From Deltaproteobacteria bacterium (GTDB taxonomy: Bacteria; Desulfobacterota; Binatia; UBA9968), in contig VGTH01000020.1 of assembly GCA_016874755.1 (NCBI GenBank), positions 33,232-97,231 on the forward strand: DNA of 64,000 nucleotides. Direction: 5' to 3'. Position numbers and translations under genes: made by a program. Shown here piece after piece: positions 43,829 through 51,669 of the stretch. The notes beneath the pieces are model-generated. The model saw only the letters and a program-made list of their open reading frames with translations. It made no database searches and was not told where the DNA came from. Numbering within the stretch: position 1 is the first letter of the stretch; each line of letters opens with the position of its first letter.

Positions 43829-43841
43829 GATTTCGCGCATG

Positions 43842-43873
43842 GCGAGGGGCGGCCAACCGCCCCTCGCGTTTTT
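43842..43873 (+). terminator. rho-independent terminator after the hendecad-repeat gene
   Basis: An 11-bp perfect GC-rich stem (GCGAGGGGCGG / CCGCCCCTCGC) with a four-base loop is followed by GTTTTT. It lies 13 bases after the stop codon and just before the convergent gene end at 43885. Confidence 0.85.
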
Positions 43874-43884
43874 GGGGTAGCTGG

Positions 43885-45147
43885 CTAACGCTGAAAATAT
43901 TCCTTGAATCCCGCCACCATGATGTTGGCGAGCCGCTCGTTATAGCTCTCGACGTGACCATAGTGGGTCAGTTTCGGCACGACGACTAGGCGCAAGTCTT
44001 TGGCGATGGGTTTGAAGCGCTTGAAGGCATAAACCTCGCGGCGAAACTCCAAACCCCGTTCGCCGCCTTCGATCCAGTGGCCTTTGTCGTTCTCCCCGAC
44101 GATGTGCATGAGCTTCTTGCCCTTGAGATTATTCAAATCGGACTTGTAGGTGATGAACAACTCGTCGTCCGGCAATTGTGAAACGCGCTTGATTTGCGGC
44201 AGCAAGACGTCGTGGGCGCTGTGCTCGATGTCTTGCAAAAACGGCTTGAACTGCGGCCGGCGATGGTTTTCTTTTTCGAACCAGTTCTCGACACTGCCCC
44301 AGGGTTGATTGGGACCGACGTAGCCGCTCTTGGTGTAGCCCTTCGGCGAGCGGCGGCTCAAATCGGTCAAGTTTTTAAATTGCGCGGCGCGTTCTTCGGG
44401 CGATTTCTCAGCGCAGGCCAGGTCCCACTCTTTGCGCACCCACGCCGGCATGCCGGTGCCGTAACCGAGGCCGCCGATGAGTTTGTTCTTCAGACCATAC
44501 TGCTCCATCAAGTAAAAATACTCGCCGCCGGTGGAATGGCCCCACATATAAATTGCTTCGCTGAGATTTTTTTCGACGAGCGCTTTGATTGCCTCGGTGC
44601 ACATCATGAACGTGTAGACGCCAAGGCGATTCTTCAACTCGGTCGGGCTGGGAGCCTGGCCAATAATAAATTCTGGCAAGCGTTCTGGAATCGGTGCCCA
44701 CGGCTTGCGGCTGTAGTGGCCCGGCAGAGAGATCGCTAGCACGGGAATACCGAGGGACGCGATATGTTGCGCCACACCGACTCGCGCCTTTGCCGGATCT
44801 TTCTTGGTCAGATCGGGATATTCTTCCGGTCCATCGGGGCAGAAAATAAACTCGTACTCATTGGCGGCGCCGCCGTGGATCATCACGACAGCCGTGTTCG
44901 GAATAGAAACTTTGGCCGGTCTGAATAGTCGACCGTGAATGTCCCACTGAAACAGCTCGCCGGGTTTCTCCGGATTCGCATAGCGGCGAATCGATTCTTG
45001 CACTTCTTTGACTGTGAAAGTCGTGCGTGGAAACGGATCGGCGAGGCTCGTGAAGTCGTCCCACGGCATGTAATAGATGAAATCGTCGCGCAGGCCGGCG
45101 CCGCTCTGCAGCGCGGCAACGAGTTTGCTCAGCGAATCTTGGCTCAT
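43885..45147 (-). CDS. alpha/beta hydrolase, large form
   Basis: This 420-aa protein is counted from the ATG at 45147, which has AGGAG nine bases upstream; the longer frame to 45336 overlaps the divergent cupin gene's control region. It contains AVVMIHGGAANEYEFIFCPD with the oxyanion HGG, the nucleophile elbow MWGHSTGGEYFYLMEQ, the acid region KLMHIVGENDKGHW and a late His in VPKLTHYGHVESYNE. There is no signal peptide. A probable minus-strand promoter lies at 45184-45212. It is divergent from the bicupin at 45320. Substrate not inferable. Confidence 0.83.
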   Translation of the reverse strand: MSQDSLSKLVAALQSGAGLRDDFIYYMPWDDFTSLADPFPRTTFTVKEVQESIRRYANPEKPGELFQWDIHGRLFRPAKVSIPNTAVVMIHGGAANEYEFIFCPDGPEEYPDLTKKDPAKARVGVAQHIASLGIPVLAISLPGHYSRKPWAPIPERLPEFIIGQAPSPTELKNRLGVYTFMMCTEAIKALVEKNLSEAIYMWGHSTGGEYFYLMEQYGLKNKLIGGLGYGTGMPAWVRKEWDLACAEKSPEERAAQFKNLTDLSRRSPKGYTKSGYVGPNQPWGSVENWFEKENHRRPQFKPFLQDIEHSAHDVLLPQIKRVSQLPDDELFITYKSDLNNLKGKKLMHIVGENDKGHWIEGGERGLEFRREVYAFKRFKPIAKDLRLVVVPKLTHYGHVESYNERLANIMVAGFKEYFQR

Positions 45148-45183
45148 GAAAGGGGCTCCTATTTGTTGATCTGTTCTCACCAG

Positions 45184-45212
45184 GATATGTTTGGTTCTGG
45201 CGTTGATGTCAA
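45184..45212 (-). promoter_or_regulatory. sigma-70-type promoter for the 45147 hydrolase
   Basis: On the minus strand TTGACA (45212-45207), 17 bp and CATATC (45189-45184; three of six) lie 36 bp before the ATG. Confidence 0.4.
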
Positions 45213-45319
45213 TCAGGATCTTGAGGATGCTGGAGTGTTGGGTTGGCACCCGTTCGGTGCTTGATGCTCTGAGCATTTCTAATGTAGAAAACATAGAACA
45301 AAGTTCGGGAGGCTGCTCA

Positions 45320-46420
45320 ATGGCAGAAATCGTCAACCGTCCATCCTACGAAAAAGTCGAAAGCAAAGTCGAAATCATGGACACCCCCTACGATCGCTGG
45401 ATTGCGTCGCAGGGGATCGACATCATCCGTGGTTTTTTCGTCGAAGATCTTTACACGATTCCGCTCAAGAAGTGGGACCGGGTCGGCGGCGAAGGGGTCT
45501 GTATCATGCTCGACGGTGCCGGTTACATGGACGATGCTTACGTCACCGGCATTCCGCCGGGCAAGAGTCTTAATCCGCAGCGCCATATTTACGAAGAGCT
45601 GGTCTACGTGCTCTCAGGCCGCGGCGCGACCACGGTTTGGCAGGATGGCCATGGCAAGCAGACCTTCGAGTGGCAAGCAGGGAGTCTGTTCGCAGTGCCG
45701 CTCAACGCTTGGTATCAGCATTTTAACGGCCAGGGCGACAAGGAGACACGGTTGTTGTCGGTGACCACCGCGCCGCTGGTTTTCAATCTATTTCGCAATC
45801 CCGAGTTCGTCACCAATTGTCCGTTTAGTTTTAGCGAGCGTTTCAAAGGCGAAGACGGCTTTTTCGGCGGTGGCGGCAAGCTTTATAGCGACCGGGTGGT
45901 CGAGACCAATTTCGTTGCCGATGTGATCAACATCGAGCCGGTGGAATGGGCCGAGCGCGGCAAGGGCAATGCGACGATTTTTTTCGAGATGTCCGAAAGC
46001 ATGATGGGCTCGCACGTATCGCGCTTTCCGGTGGGCATTTATAAAAAGGCCCATCGCCATGGCCCCGGCGCCCATGTGTTTATTCTTACTGGCCAAGGTT
46101 ACTCATTGCTCTGGCCCGAGGGCAAAGAGATGACCCGGGTCGATTGGAAGCCGGGATCGATCGTGGTGCCGCCCGAAGGTTGGTTTCACCAGCATTTTAA
46201 TTCCGGCGCCGAGCCGTCGCGCTATTTGGCGTTGAAGATTCTCAGCCGCAAGTACAAGCTCCAGCCCGGCAAGATTCAGTCCGACGTGCCGCTCGCTTAC
46301 GGCGGTTGGCAGATCGAATACGAGGACGAGGACCCGATTATCCGCGAAACCTTCGAGGCGGAGTGCGCCAAGTCGGGCGCGCCGGTGAAGATGGCGCCGG
46401 TGGTGCGCCAGGCCAATTGA
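45320..46420 (+). CDS. bicupin protein
   Basis: This 366-aa protein has two cupin barrels. The first shows RHIYEELVYVLSGRGATTVW and PLNAWYQHFNGQGDKE. The second shows YKKAHRHGPGAHVFILTGQG and PPEGWFHQHFNSGAEPSRY. The second barrel keeps an HxH pair and the later His; the first has only a single His at that position, so metal is likely bound only in the C-terminal barrel. The frame is open from 45191, but the ATG at 45320 has GGGAGG seven bases before it. It is probably a ring-cleaving dioxygenase or isomerase of unknown substrate. It is followed 71 bp on by a VOC gene. Confidence 0.8.
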   Translation: MAEIVNRPSYEKVESKVEIMDTPYDRWIASQGIDIIRGFFVEDLYTIPLKKWDRVGGEGVCIMLDGAGYMDDAYVTGIPPGKSLNPQRHIYEELVYVLSGRGATTVWQDGHGKQTFEWQAGSLFAVPLNAWYQHFNGQGDKETRLLSVTTAPLVFNLFRNPEFVTNCPFSFSERFKGEDGFFGGGGKLYSDRVVETNFVADVINIEPVEWAERGKGNATIFFEMSESMMGSHVSRFPVGIYKKAHRHGPGAHVFILTGQGYSLLWPEGKEMTRVDWKPGSIVVPPEGWFHQHFNSGAEPSRYLALKILSRKYKLQPGKIQSDVPLAYGGWQIEYEDEDPIIRETFEAECAKSGAPVKMAPVVRQAN

Positions 46421-46491
46421 CAAACTTTAGCGCGTTTCTAATAATGCCCGGCAAATAGTTTAAACGGCTCACTTTTGTGGAGGAGGCAAGC

Positions 46492-47322
46492 ATGTTGAAA
46501 CCGATTGGCATCACAGAAGGGCACTACGAGTGCCGCGCGCTCGATGAGACCCTGCCGATCTTTACCGATCTGATGAATGCTGAAGTTCTCGAGCGTACCG
46601 ATAAGCTGGCGGTGGTGAAACATCCCAACACCAGATGGCGTCTGGGGATTCACGAGGGCGGCCCCGATTCGAAGAACAAGCCGCACAGCAACCACTACGG
46701 CTTTCGCGTTGCCAACTCCAAAGAGATTCCCAAGGCTTGCGATTACATCACCGCCAACAAGGAAAAGTACAAGATTCGCAGCGTGACCAAGCCCCACGAA
46801 GCCCACTTCGCCTATTCCATTTACTTCAAGGAACCGGGCGGCAACGATCTGGAAATCGAATACTACAACCCTGGGGCGCTGAAGCATGGCCGGCGGATTG
46901 CGCAAACGCCATGGCAGTCGCTCCTTCCGCCGGACAAGGCACAGGACAAGCCGTATCTGTGCCAAGCGATGACCCACGGCACACTCAACTGCGACGACAA
47001 AGAAAAAAGCGATCAGTTTCTCGCCAACGTGCTCGGGCTCGACATCATCGGCGGCGGGCGCCAGTCGACCTATATCTGCAAGCCGGACTTCGGCCCCTGG
47101 TACATCGTCGTGCTGCCGACCACGCACCGCGATTATCTAAACGAAAATAATCGCTTCACGCTGCAGGTCGCGACGCCGGAAGAAGTCGAAGACGCCCACA
47201 AAGAGTTTTCGAAAAATGGCAAAGCACTGGGCATCAACGATGTGCGCGAATTGCAAACCAACGGCCGCGCGCACTTTCTGCTGAGCGACATCAACAAGAA
47301 TTGGTGGGAGATTACTTCGTAA
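46492..47322 (+). CDS. VOC family protein (two-domain, extradiol-dioxygenase-like)
   Basis: This 276-aa protein starts at the ATG at 46492, where GGAGGAGG lies five bases upstream; an earlier GTG at 46477 overlaps that site and is rejected. Domain 1 (GITEGHYECRALDETLPIFT through SNHYGFRVANSKEIPKACDY to GGNDLEIEYYNPG) keeps His and Glu ligands. Domain 2 (CQAMTHGTLNCDDKEKSDQF through NRFTLQVATPEEVEDAHKEF to LLSDINKNWWEITS) keeps Glu at the end. The length fits type I extradiol dioxygenases. It is co-transcribed with the bicupin and ended by a strong hairpin at 47342. Confidence 0.83.
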   Translation: MLKPIGITEGHYECRALDETLPIFTDLMNAEVLERTDKLAVVKHPNTRWRLGIHEGGPDSKNKPHSNHYGFRVANSKEIPKACDYITANKEKYKIRSVTKPHEAHFAYSIYFKEPGGNDLEIEYYNPGALKHGRRIAQTPWQSLLPPDKAQDKPYLCQAMTHGTLNCDDKEKSDQFLANVLGLDIIGGGRQSTYICKPDFGPWYIVVLPTTHRDYLNENNRFTLQVATPEEVEDAHKEFSKNGKALGINDVRELQTNGRAHFLLSDINKNWWEITS

Positions 47323-47341
47323 GATTAGATCGAAACGTCAC

Positions 47342-47380
47342 AAAAAACGCCGCTGGTGGGAAACTACCAGCGGCGTTTTT
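47342..47380. terminator. bidirectional rho-independent terminator
   Basis: AACGCCGCTGGT pairs with ACCAGCGGCGTT around a short loop. It is flanked by an A-tract on the left and a T-tract on the right, so it works on both strands. It serves the VOC gene (stop 47322) and the convergent hydrolase gene (stop 47390). Confidence 0.88.
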
Positions 47381-47389
47381 GTTTGTTGC

Positions 47390-48280
47390 CTAAAAGCCGA
47401 GTTCCTTGACGAAATCGTTAACGTGCGGTGACCACATACGACCACCGACTGCCAGAAGGTTGTGGCCGTCATCGGTGCCGGTCAACGCTGGCGTCATGAC
47501 GAATTTGGTTTTGCTTCCTCCCGCCGCGAAGGCTTGATGCCATTCTTTCGGCGCCTCGGCCGGCCAGTAGAGATCGTTCTCAGCATAGAGCCACAACGAC
47601 GGAGCTTTGATTGTCTTGCCAAACTCTCCGAAGAGCGCTGTGAGTTTATCCGGTTGACAGCTCCGGCCTGGGGTCGCATGGGGTGCCCCTCCAAAACCGC
47701 CGGCAAAATTTATCGCACCGATGACGCCGTTGGGGTTCGTAGCGGCGACTCCGATGGTGGTTAAGCCGCCGACAGACTGACCCACCAGAAGGATTTTGTC
47801 GTTGTTACTCCATGGTTGGCTCTTGAGCCATTCCATCGTCGTCAACACGGCTTCTCCGGCGAACCGCGCCACTCTGAAATAATCCGGCGTGCCACCGCAC
47901 GCGCTACCGCTGCCGGTCGCACCGGAAGCTTCACGATCAACTCCGCCGGTGTCTCCGTATCCCGGTCGAACCGAAGCTACCACCGCGAATCCTTTGCGCA
48001 ACCAAAAGTTACCGTGACCATTGAGAACCGGAGCTTTTAGATGCCAACGTTTGTCGCGTTCTCCAGATCGACCATGCGAAAAGATGACCACCGGAAATGG
48101 TCCGTTCCCGTTTGGCTTGTAAAGATGGGTGACCATGTCAACCCCACCTCCAAATGCGCTGCCACTTTTCATCGGAATCTTTAATATCTCCGGCTGCACC
48201 GGCGCTGGGTTTTGCTGCGCCGAGGTTGGCAAGGTCCCGACGAGCAACGTAAGAGCAACGAAAAGGAGAGCGAGTTTCAT
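47390..48280 (-). CDS. secreted alpha/beta hydrolase (dienelactone hydrolase / PET-hydrolase-like fold)
   Basis: This 296-aa protein is counted from the ATG at 48280 (MKLALLFVALTLLVGTLPTS, then AQQNP), a clear signal peptide; the longer frame to 48457 runs into the neighbouring gene. The core has PFPVVIFSHGRSGERDKRWH with the oxyanion region, the nucleophile elbow VGQSVGGLTTIGVAA, and LWLYAENDLYWPAEAPKEWH with the acid. A Cys pair (ACGG / GRSCQ) could form a disulfide, consistent with export. It ends next to a bidirectional terminator. The upstream gene is the LigB-like subunit 14 bp away, so it is probably part of that operon. Substrate unknown. Confidence 0.83.
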   Translation of the reverse strand: MKLALLFVALTLLVGTLPTSAQQNPAPVQPEILKIPMKSGSAFGGGVDMVTHLYKPNGNGPFPVVIFSHGRSGERDKRWHLKAPVLNGHGNFWLRKGFAVVASVRPGYGDTGGVDREASGATGSGSACGGTPDYFRVARFAGEAVLTTMEWLKSQPWSNNDKILLVGQSVGGLTTIGVAATNPNGVIGAINFAGGFGGAPHATPGRSCQPDKLTALFGEFGKTIKAPSLWLYAENDLYWPAEAPKEWHQAFAAGGSKTKFVMTPALTGTDDGHNLLAVGGRMWSPHVNDFVKELGF

Positions 48281-48293
48281 AGTATCCGGATGA

Positions 48294-49109
48294 CTACGGA
48301 TTAAACGCCACCAACCCGCAGCCCGTCGCCCACGGATATACGGGCTCGTAGTCGACGAGTTCCGCTTTCCAACTCTGTACGGCGCCTGCCAGTGCGATCC
48401 AAGTTCTGATCTCGTGGCCGCCCGAGCCGGCTTCGGTGTTGATCTCGTCGTAGCCATAGGACATCAGGCTCGCGTGGTCTTTGGTGATCAGGTTGTCGAG
48501 AAATCTTTTGTCGAAGGGGATGTTGATTTTGCCGTGTTTGGCTTCGCCGGGCCAATGGGACAGGCCGCCGGTGGCGATCATGGCAACGCGCTTGTCGCTT
48601 CGCTGCAAAGTCTGGCCGAGAAATTCGCCGAATTGAAAGCAGCGTTTGGCGCTGGGCATGGGCGGCGTCAGCGTGTTGAGGATCACCGGCACCATTGGCA
48701 CCGACATGTTTGGGTTTAAGAAGTGCAGCGGCAGAAATGTCGCATGATCGAGCAACAGCTCGTCGGAAAACATCGGGTCGAAACCGCCGTCGAGGCAGGC
48801 GTCGATCAATTCTGCCGCTAACTTGGCGTCGCCCGGGACGCGTGCTTTGGGAATGCGCAGCCATTCTTCCACCGGGCCGTCATAATGCTCGGCGCGGCCG
48901 ATGCAGAAGGTCGGCATGGAATTCAAGAAGAAGTTCGCCCAGTGCTCGACGGTGATGGCGACGATGACATCGGGCTTTGCCGCGGCGACGCGCTCGCCGA
49001 GCTTTTTGTAATTGCCCAAGAACTTATCGGCTTGTTCCTTGGGGGCGGCTTCGGTCCAGGCGGTCATCCCCGGCGCATGGCTGGCGGCGCAGGCAAATAC
49101 GATCGGCAT
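48294..49109 (-). CDS. class III extradiol dioxygenase, LigB-like catalytic subunit
   Basis: This 271-aa protein has the LigB (protocatechuate 4,5-dioxygenase beta) pattern. Metal His 11 lies in FACAASHAPGM, His 56 in AITVEHWANFF, the catalytic His in IATGGLSHWPGEAKHG, and a Glu ligand in GSGGHEIRTWIALAG near the end. These enzymes open catecholic rings at the meta position using Fe(II). The matching alpha subunit gene ends 4 bp upstream at 49113, so an alpha-beta complex is likely. It is transcribed with the secreted hydrolase downstream. Confidence 0.9.
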   Translation of the reverse strand: MPIVFACAASHAPGMTAWTEAAPKEQADKFLGNYKKLGERVAAAKPDVIVAITVEHWANFFLNSMPTFCIGRAEHYDGPVEEWLRIPKARVPGDAKLAAELIDACLDGGFDPMFSDELLLDHATFLPLHFLNPNMSVPMVPVILNTLTPPMPSAKRCFQFGEFLGQTLQRSDKRVAMIATGGLSHWPGEAKHGKINIPFDKRFLDNLITKDHASLMSYGYDEINTEAGSGGHEIRTWIALAGAVQSWKAELVDYEPVYPWATGCGLVAFNP

Positions 49110-49112
49110 AGG

Positions 49113-49367
49113 TCACTCCAATCCTTTCAAGGCTTGGCCATAGTCTTCGTTGGAAACCTTGTTGAGCAGCGTAAATGGCCGCAAAAGCAGCGAGTGCACG
49201 CCGAGAGTGTAGAGCGCGCGGGTGTCGATGTTTAGCACCGCCTGGGCTTCCTGCTCGGTCAGCTCATAGCGCTTGACGAATTCCTGGGGACTCTTCCGGT
49301 AGATTTCACGCCGCTCGGCATCGCGGTTGACGTGATACAAGAGTTTTTGCAGTTGGTACAGGCTCAT
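49113..49367 (-). CDS. LigA-like small subunit of extradiol dioxygenase
   Basis: This 84-aa all-helical protein (MSLYQLQKLLYHVNRDAERR, then KSPQEFVKRYELTEQEAQAV) has the LigA dioxygenase alpha-subunit pattern, including the GVHSLLLRPF helix. LigA caps the active site of LigB. The gene is only 3 bp from the LigB-like gene. Many LigA proteins have about 120 residues; this is the short form. The ATG at 49367 lies after a palindromic repeat. Confidence 0.87.
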   Translation of the reverse strand: MSLYQLQKLLYHVNRDAERREIYRKSPQEFVKRYELTEQEAQAVLNIDTRALYTLGVHSLLLRPFTLLNKVSNEDYGQALKGLE

Positions 49368-49403
49368 AATTCTATCCGCTTGTGTCCTTCAACACACAAA
49401 TAT

Positions 49404-49496
49404 TTTTCACCACGAAGGCACGACGGACGCGAAGTTCGGAAAATTAGTCTTCATTTCTTGTCTTACCCTCGTGATCTTTGCGTCTTCGTGGCGAAT
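49404..49496. repeat. ACGAAGGCACGAAG-type palindromic repeat
   Basis: The element begins TTCACCACGAAGGCACGA and ends TTTGCGTCTTCGTGGCGAA. It lies between the alpha/beta hydrolase end at 49504 and the LigA start at 49367. Confidence 0.65.
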
Positions 49497-49503
49497 AAGT
49501 ATT

Positions 49504-50595
49504 TCAATCCAATCTCTCGTGCAGCCAGGCGAGCGCGGTCTTAAAGATGTTCGGAATCGCCCCCATGTGGCCGCCGGGGAAGAGGCGGATCGTCTTTGGT
49601 CCGCCATGTTCGAGCAGCAAGTAGAAATCTTCCAGCGGCACCTGCTTGTCTTCTTTGCCGTTGACGATCAAGAGCGGCGCGCAGGGTTTGTCGAGCAGAC
49701 CCTGGTTGAGCAATGAAAGCGCGGGCATCACCGCGCAAAGTTCATCGAAAGTCTTTTTGCCGAACAGGTTTGCGCGCGCTTCGATGAGATCGAACAGATA
49801 AGAATCGGCGTGGCGCGAGCGCTCCTGCCACTGGGGTTGAAAGAAATGGTGGATGCCGCCGCCCCAGTTGACCGCGCCGCGCAGTTTGTCGGGCGCAAGG
49901 TGCGCCAGTTTGGTGGACCAGTGGCCGCCGAAGCTGGCGCCGACGACGGCGATCTTGTTTTTGTCGACCTCGGGGCGCTTCAGCAAGTAATCGAGGACGG
50001 CGAGGTGCACTTGATGGGCGTCGGGTCCAGCCAACATCGGACATTCGCCGGTGCCCGGACTGTCGATGATGAAGCAGCCCCAGCCTTCTTTGACGAAGTT
50101 CTCACCGAAGGAGTGGCGTTCTTCCTTCCAATTGTCGATGCCGCCCCAATGCATGATCATCGGTGCCGGGAGTTTTTTCGGCAGCCGCAGATGGCCGACA
50201 ATCGGTTTGTCTTTGAACGGAATTTTCACAGCTTCGACGGGAATGTCAAAATATCTCGAAGCGCGCAAAAACATTTCCCGGGTTTTGACATAGCCATGAT
50301 GTTTGCCGGGCGTGCTGGGAAAGGGGTGGCGGGCGATGCCGTAATATCCATAAGACTTGAGAAACGCTGACTTGGCTTCGGCGGCGTTGCCGGCTTTTTC
50401 GGCGCTGTTGGCTTGCTCTTCCCACTTGGCGCCCAGTGAATTCCAAGCTGCGGCCCAGGTCTCGCCGGCAAAGTCCGGCATCTTGGCCAACGCTTCTTCC
50501 GACTCTTCTTTGCTGGCGTGCAGAAACGGCGCCCGGGTGCCGACCCGCTCGCGTATATCGTTTTTGACCTCGCCGATGGTGCGGGGTGCGCTCAT
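49504..50595 (-). CDS. alpha/beta hydrolase (FrsA-like)
   Basis: This 363-aa protein is counted from the ATG at 50595 (MSAPRTIGEVKNDIRERVGT), with AAAGGAG just upstream; the frame is open to 50697. It has a cap-like N-terminal helical part, then PMIMHWGGIDNWKEERHSFG, the nucleophile elbow VVGASFGGHWSTKLA, the acid in LLIVNGKEDKQVPLEDF and the His in LFPGGHMGAIPNIF. A promoter-like pair lies upstream at 50669-50697. It resembles the cap-containing hydrolase at 1845. Substrate unknown. Confidence 0.85.
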   Translation of the reverse strand: MSAPRTIGEVKNDIRERVGTRAPFLHASKEESEEALAKMPDFAGETWAAAWNSLGAKWEEQANSAEKAGNAAEAKSAFLKSYGYYGIARHPFPSTPGKHHGYVKTREMFLRASRYFDIPVEAVKIPFKDKPIVGHLRLPKKLPAPMIMHWGGIDNWKEERHSFGENFVKEGWGCFIIDSPGTGECPMLAGPDAHQVHLAVLDYLLKRPEVDKNKIAVVGASFGGHWSTKLAHLAPDKLRGAVNWGGGIHHFFQPQWQERSRHADSYLFDLIEARANLFGKKTFDELCAVMPALSLLNQGLLDKPCAPLLIVNGKEDKQVPLEDFYLLLEHGGPKTIRLFPGGHMGAIPNIFKTALAWLHERLD

Positions 50596-50668
50596 GAAAA
50601 CTCCTTTGCGGCCATTGTTTGCGAAGGAACACGATGGCCCGAAAACAGTGGTGATGGGCTTTTCCCGT

Positions 50669-50697
50669 ATAGAATAGAAGACGCCATGGCTTGTCAA
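50669..50697 (-). promoter_or_regulatory. possible sigma-70 promoter for the 50595 hydrolase
   Basis: On the minus strand TTGACA (50697-50692), 17 bp and TTCTAT (50674-50669). The -35 is perfect and the -10 weak; a TATTCT at shorter spacing is an alternative. Confidence 0.35.
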
Positions 50698-50742
50698 TAA
50701 AGCGCGCCAAGGGGCAATGGGTATTCTGTGGCGGCAGCGACC

Positions 50743-50770
50743 TTTACAAACCGTTCTTTTCCGGTATAGA
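50743..50770 (+). promoter_or_regulatory. sigma-70-type promoter for folD-gcv
   Basis: TTTACA (50743-50748; five of six), a 16-bp spacer and TATAGA (50765-50770) lie 26 bp before the folD ATG. It is the only good promoter seen for the operon of five genes. Confidence 0.6.
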
Positions 50771-50796
50771 TTTTTTCAGCGCGCAGCGGAGCAGTC

Positions 50797-51660
50797 ATGG
50801 CAAATATCATCGACGGTAAGGCCGTCGCCAAGGAAATCCAAAAACAGATCAAAGAGGAAGTCGATGGCTTGGAACGGCGCTGGGGCTTGACTCCGGGACT
50901 CGCCGTGGTCTTGGTCGGCGAAGATCCGGCCTCGCAGGTGTATGTCAAAAATAAGGAGAAGGCCTGCCGCGAGGTGGGCATCAAGTCGGTCGAACACGTG
51001 CTCCCCGCCACCATCTCCGAAAAAGACCTGCTGGCAGTTATCAATCAGCTCAACAAAAACAAAAGCGTGCACGGTATTTTGATCCAGCTGCCCTTGCCTG
51101 CGCATATCCATGGCGAAAAAATACTCGACGCCGTATCGCCCCACAAAGATGTCGACGGTTTTCACCCGGTCAATCAAGGACGACTCCTGCTCGGCGGCGG
51201 CACCGGGTTTCGCCCCTGCACGCCGCTCGGCATCATGAGCTTGCTCGAATCGACGCGCAGTGAAATCAAGGGTAAAAAAGCAGTGGTCGTCGGCCGCAGC
51301 AACATTGTTGGTAAGCCAGTGGCGTTGATGTTGTTAGAAAAGCACGCAACGGTGACGTTGTGTCACTCGCGCACGGCGAACCTGCGCGAAGAGGTTGCGC
51401 GCGCCGATATCTTGGTAGCCGCTATCGGCAAGGCCGGCTTGATCCGCGGCGACTGGGTGAAACCCGGCGCGGTGGTGATCGACGTCGGCATGAATCGCCT
51501 GCCGAGCGGCAAATTGTGCGGCGATGTTGAATTCGACGCCGCCAAAGAACGCGCCGCCGCGATTACGCCGGTGCCCGGCGGCGTCGGCCCGATGACCATC
51601 TGCATGCTGCTCTTCAACACCCTGAAAGCTGCGAAAGATTCTCTGCAGCGCGAACGCTAA
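50797..51660 (+). CDS. folD: bifunctional methylenetetrahydrofolate dehydrogenase / methenyltetrahydrofolate cyclohydrolase
   Basis: This 287-aa protein is a standard-length FolD: catalytic Lys region [20 protein letters not shown], substrate block [17 protein letters not shown], and NADP-binding [20 protein letters not shown] and [17 protein letters not shown]. It converts 5,10-methylene-THF to 10-formyl-THF in the cytoplasm. It is the first gene of the glycine cleavage operon, 9 bp ahead of gcvT, so the methylene-THF produced by glycine cleavage is used directly. The ATG at 50797 has GGAG upstream. Confidence 0.95.
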   Translation: MANIIDGKAVAKEIQKQIKEEVDGLERRWGLTPGLAVVLVGEDPASQVYVKNKEKACREVGIKSVEHVLPATISEKDLLAVINQLNKNKSVHGILIQLPLPAHIHGEKILDAVSPHKDVDGFHPVNQGRLLLGGGTGFRPCTPLGIMSLLESTRSEIKGKKAVVVGRSNIVGKPVALMLLEKHATVTLCHSRTANLREEVARADILVAAIGKAGLIRGDWVKPGAVVIDVGMNRLPSGKLCGDVEFDAAKERAAAITPVPGGVGPMTICMLLFNTLKAAKDSLQRER

Positions 51661-51669
51661 GCCAACCTC

